From the NCBI GenBank assembly GCA_018822065.1, contig JAHJKV010000273.1, positions 1 through 14,054 on the forward strand: a stretch of 14,054 nt of DNA, written 5' to 3'. The number at the start of each line of letters is the position of its first letter. Position 1 is the first letter of the stretch. This stretch comes from Pseudomonadota bacterium (lineage in GTDB: Bacteria; Desulfobacterota; Desulfovibrionia; Desulfovibrionales; Desulfovibrionaceae). The translations under genes and the position numbers were made by a program. The notes beneath the pieces are model-generated. The model did not search any database. It was given only the letters and a program-made list of their open reading frames with translations, and was not told the origin of the DNA. Below, one piece after another: positions 12,513 to 14,054 of the stretch.

Positions 12513-14054
12513 TTATATGGTGCTGACACCTGTCCACCCGTCCCCTGGGGGCATGCGCAGCATGGTATTGGAGCGCTTCAGGTAGATGGGGGGCAGGGTG
12601 TCTTCCGGGCAGATTTCCTGGCAGAGGGTGAGTTTCTCTATGGCGAGTTGGAAGTCTCCTTCCCGATAGTGGAGCATGGCCTCGTCAAAAAGCCCCAGGC
12701 TCTGCAGCTTCTTTTCAAGAATCTCCGGTGGGTCTGAGTCGAAGACTTCGAAGAGTTCCACCACTTCCTGTTTTCCTTTGACGCGGACCATGTCGATGCT
12801 TCTGAGCTTGAACCGCGTGGTATTCGGCAGTTGGTCGAACAGGCCGCTTGAGATGATAATGTTCACGCCAAACAGTTTGGTGGAGGATTCGATGCGGGCG
12901 GCAAGGTTGACCGAATCGCCGATGGCCGTGGTTTGCATGCGTCTGTCCGTTCCAACGGTGCCAAGGGTGACCTCGCCCGTGTGCAGTCCGAAGCCGGTGG
13001 CAATGCCCACGACCTCGCTCGAGCCGGATTTGTAGCGGAAGGTGCGCAGGGCGATTCGGATGTCAACGGCGGCATGGACCGCCCCTTCGGGGCCGGAAGG
13101 AAACAGGGCCATCACCGCATCGCCGATGAAGGCGTCGATGAAGCCTCCGTGGCGGGAGATGATGGGGTCGAGGACCTGATAATAGGCATTGAGGAATGCG
13201 AGCACCTGTTGCGGGCTCATGGATTCCGAGATGGAAGAATACGAACGGATGTCCGTGAACAAGGTGGTCATGGGGCGTTGCACGTGGTCGGTGATGTCCA
13301 CATCGGTGAAGGTCGTTTTGTTGAGCAGTCCGAGAAACTCGCGGGGTACGAAGCGGGCGTTGGACTCGATCTGCTTCAGGACAAGGGTTTCGGCACTCCG
13401 GCTGCGCGTGCGCAGGTGGGCCAGGAGCAGGGAGCCTAGGGCGAAAAGGAGGAGTAAGAGGCCAACCACGGCCAGTATCTGGTTCCTCAGTTCGGCCGAA
13501 GCGTCGTTGAGCACGCTTTGGGGCGTGTGGGACACCAGTTTCCAGCAAGTGGCACCCTGGCCGGTTCGGGGATGTGTGTATTGGTCCACGATGTCGGTGA
13601 TGCACACGGTGTTGGAGACAAAGGTGCCGAGGCTGGTGTTGAACTGCGTTTCCCATTTGCCGGTGATAAATCGCCAGGCTTCGGGGTATTGGTTTGCAAA
13701 GGAGATATCTTTTTTGACGTCGAACATGAAGGCCCATTCCTGGTAGTGGGACGGGCCCTTGAGCCAATAGCCGTCGCTATTCAGGAGCATGAACTGGCTG
13801 CCCGGGGCCGTGGGGACGGTCGCAAGGGTCTTCAGCATGGAGTTGCCGGCATAGTTGACGATGACATACCCCAGCCGTTCGCCCATGTTTCCGAGAATGG
13901 GGGTGGAAAAGCGGATCATGGGTTTGGGCGGCAGCTCAACCTTGCCGTGTTCTACGTTCAAGTCGAGGGGGGAGACAAATATCTGGCCATCGTCAAGTTT
14001 CGTGGACTCGATGAAATAGTACCGGCTCGCCTTGTTTTGCAGCTGATCTTCAGG
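12513..14054 (-). CDS. Membrane class III adenylate/guanylate cyclase with Cache sensor (5' end missing)
   Basis: The frame is open to the window edge, giving 513 visible residues; the N-terminus lies beyond 14054. The visible part begins in a periplasmic Cache-like domain (NKASRYYFIES, IFVSPLDLNVE, PMIRFSTPI, LLNSDGYWLKG). One membrane helix follows (about 192-213), then a FVPREFLGLL linker and a class III cyclase domain. Catalytic features are present: the metal-binding aspartates in LFTDIRSYS (Asp268) and FIGDAVMALFP (Asp312), and the transition-state Asn383 and Arg387 in SVNLAARIE. It should make cAMP or cGMP; substrate choice cannot be settled by eye. A short helical, TPR-like tail (LFDEAMLHYREGDFQLAIEKL) ends the protein. 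It is the first visible gene of an operon with two hemerythrins. A TTG at 13961 should not be taken as the start, because conserved Cache sequence continues upstream of it. Confidence 0.93.
   Translation of the reverse strand, partial: PEDQLQNKASRYYFIESTKLDDGQIFVSPLDLNVEHGKVELPPKPMIRFSTPILGNMGERLGYVIVNYAGNSMLKTLATVPTAPGSQFMLLNSDGYWLKGPSHYQEWAFMFDVKKDISFANQYPEAWRFITGKWETQFNTSLGTFVSNTVCITDIVDQYTHPRTGQGATCWKLVSHTPQSVLNDASAELRNQILAVVGLLLLLFALGSLLLAHLRTRSRSAETLVLKQIESNARFVPREFLGLLNKTTFTDVDITDHVQRPMTTLFTDIRSYSSISESMSPQQVLAFLNAYYQVLDPIISRHGGFIDAFIGDAVMALFPSGPEGAVHAAVDIRIALRTFRYKSGSSEVVGIATGFGLHTGEVTLGTVGTDRRMQTTAIGDSVNLAARIESSTKLFGVNIIISSGLFDQLPNTTRFKLRSIDMVRVKGKQEVVELFEVFDSDPPEILEKKLQSLGLFDEAMLHYREGDFQLAIEKLTLCQEICPEDTLPPIYLKRSNTMLRMPPGDGWTGVSTI

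Noticed and set aside
13959..13961. TTG as the start of the nucleotide cyclase
   Set aside because: The frame continues unbroken to the window edge with conserved Cache sequence (RYYFIES, FVSPLDL), so the gene is simply cut by the window end.
1..14054. CRISPR arrays, tRNA/rRNA genes, transposases, prophage or defence genes
   Set aside because: I looked on both strands and found no repeated spacer pattern, cloverleaf, transposase motif or terminal repeats.

Overview
The window looks like part of a chromosome from a sulfate-reducing deltaproteobacterium of the Desulfovibrio / Pseudodesulfovibrio kind. This is inferred from gene content: flavoredoxin, stand-alone bacteriohemerythrins, Cache-type sensor kinases, a fused ADP-forming acyl-CoA synthetase paired with a BioD-like/DRTGG protein, and a short flagellin behind a sigma-54 promoter, all in a moderately GC-rich background. 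There is no rRNA, tRNA, CRISPR array, insertion sequence or prophage. It reads as ordinary core and signalling chromosome with one decayed gene.

Layout from left to right. (1) The 3' end of an L-serine ammonia-lyase (+) converges on a MASE3-PAS histidine kinase (-). (2) Upstream of that kinase, on the same strand, is an HxlR-family regulator. It is divergent from flavoredoxin (+), and the 227-bp gap between them holds a sigma-70-like promoter whose spacer carries an inverted repeat, a good candidate operator. (3) Flavoredoxin is followed by 6-phosphogluconolactonase (+), which converges, 8 nt apart, on a double-Cache histidine kinase (-). (4) Upstream of that kinase on the minus strand is a BioD-like/DRTGG protein. 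Immediately before it lies the ADP-forming acyl-CoA synthetase, which is broken by a one-base frameshift in a G tract and an in-frame amber codon, and which also lacks a histidine expected in its ATP-grasp half. (5) Ribonuclease III (+) starts 13 nt from the synthetase start and shares a bidirectional terminator with flagellin (-). (6) The flagellin promoter matches the sigma-54 consensus. A 19-bp perfect-stem terminator then separates it from a minus-strand operon that runs from a Cache-containing class III nucleotide cyclase (5' end outside the window) into two tandem hemerythrins.

How the genes may work together. The right end combines a ligand-sensing cyclic-nucleotide cyclase with two O2/NO-binding hemerythrins next to a flagellin, which suggests an oxygen or redox response near motility functions. 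The left-centre pairs a cysteine-containing HxlR repressor with a flavin reductase, a typical redox-responsive unit. The centre is a carbon/acetyl-CoA locus in which the synthetase appears inactivated while its translationally coupled partner stays intact.

The most interesting points are the three lesions in the synthetase, the cyclase-hemerythrin-hemerythrin operon, and the HxlR/flavoredoxin operator-promoter. I did not see a clearly new multi-gene system. The operon and the operator are predictions that can be tested.
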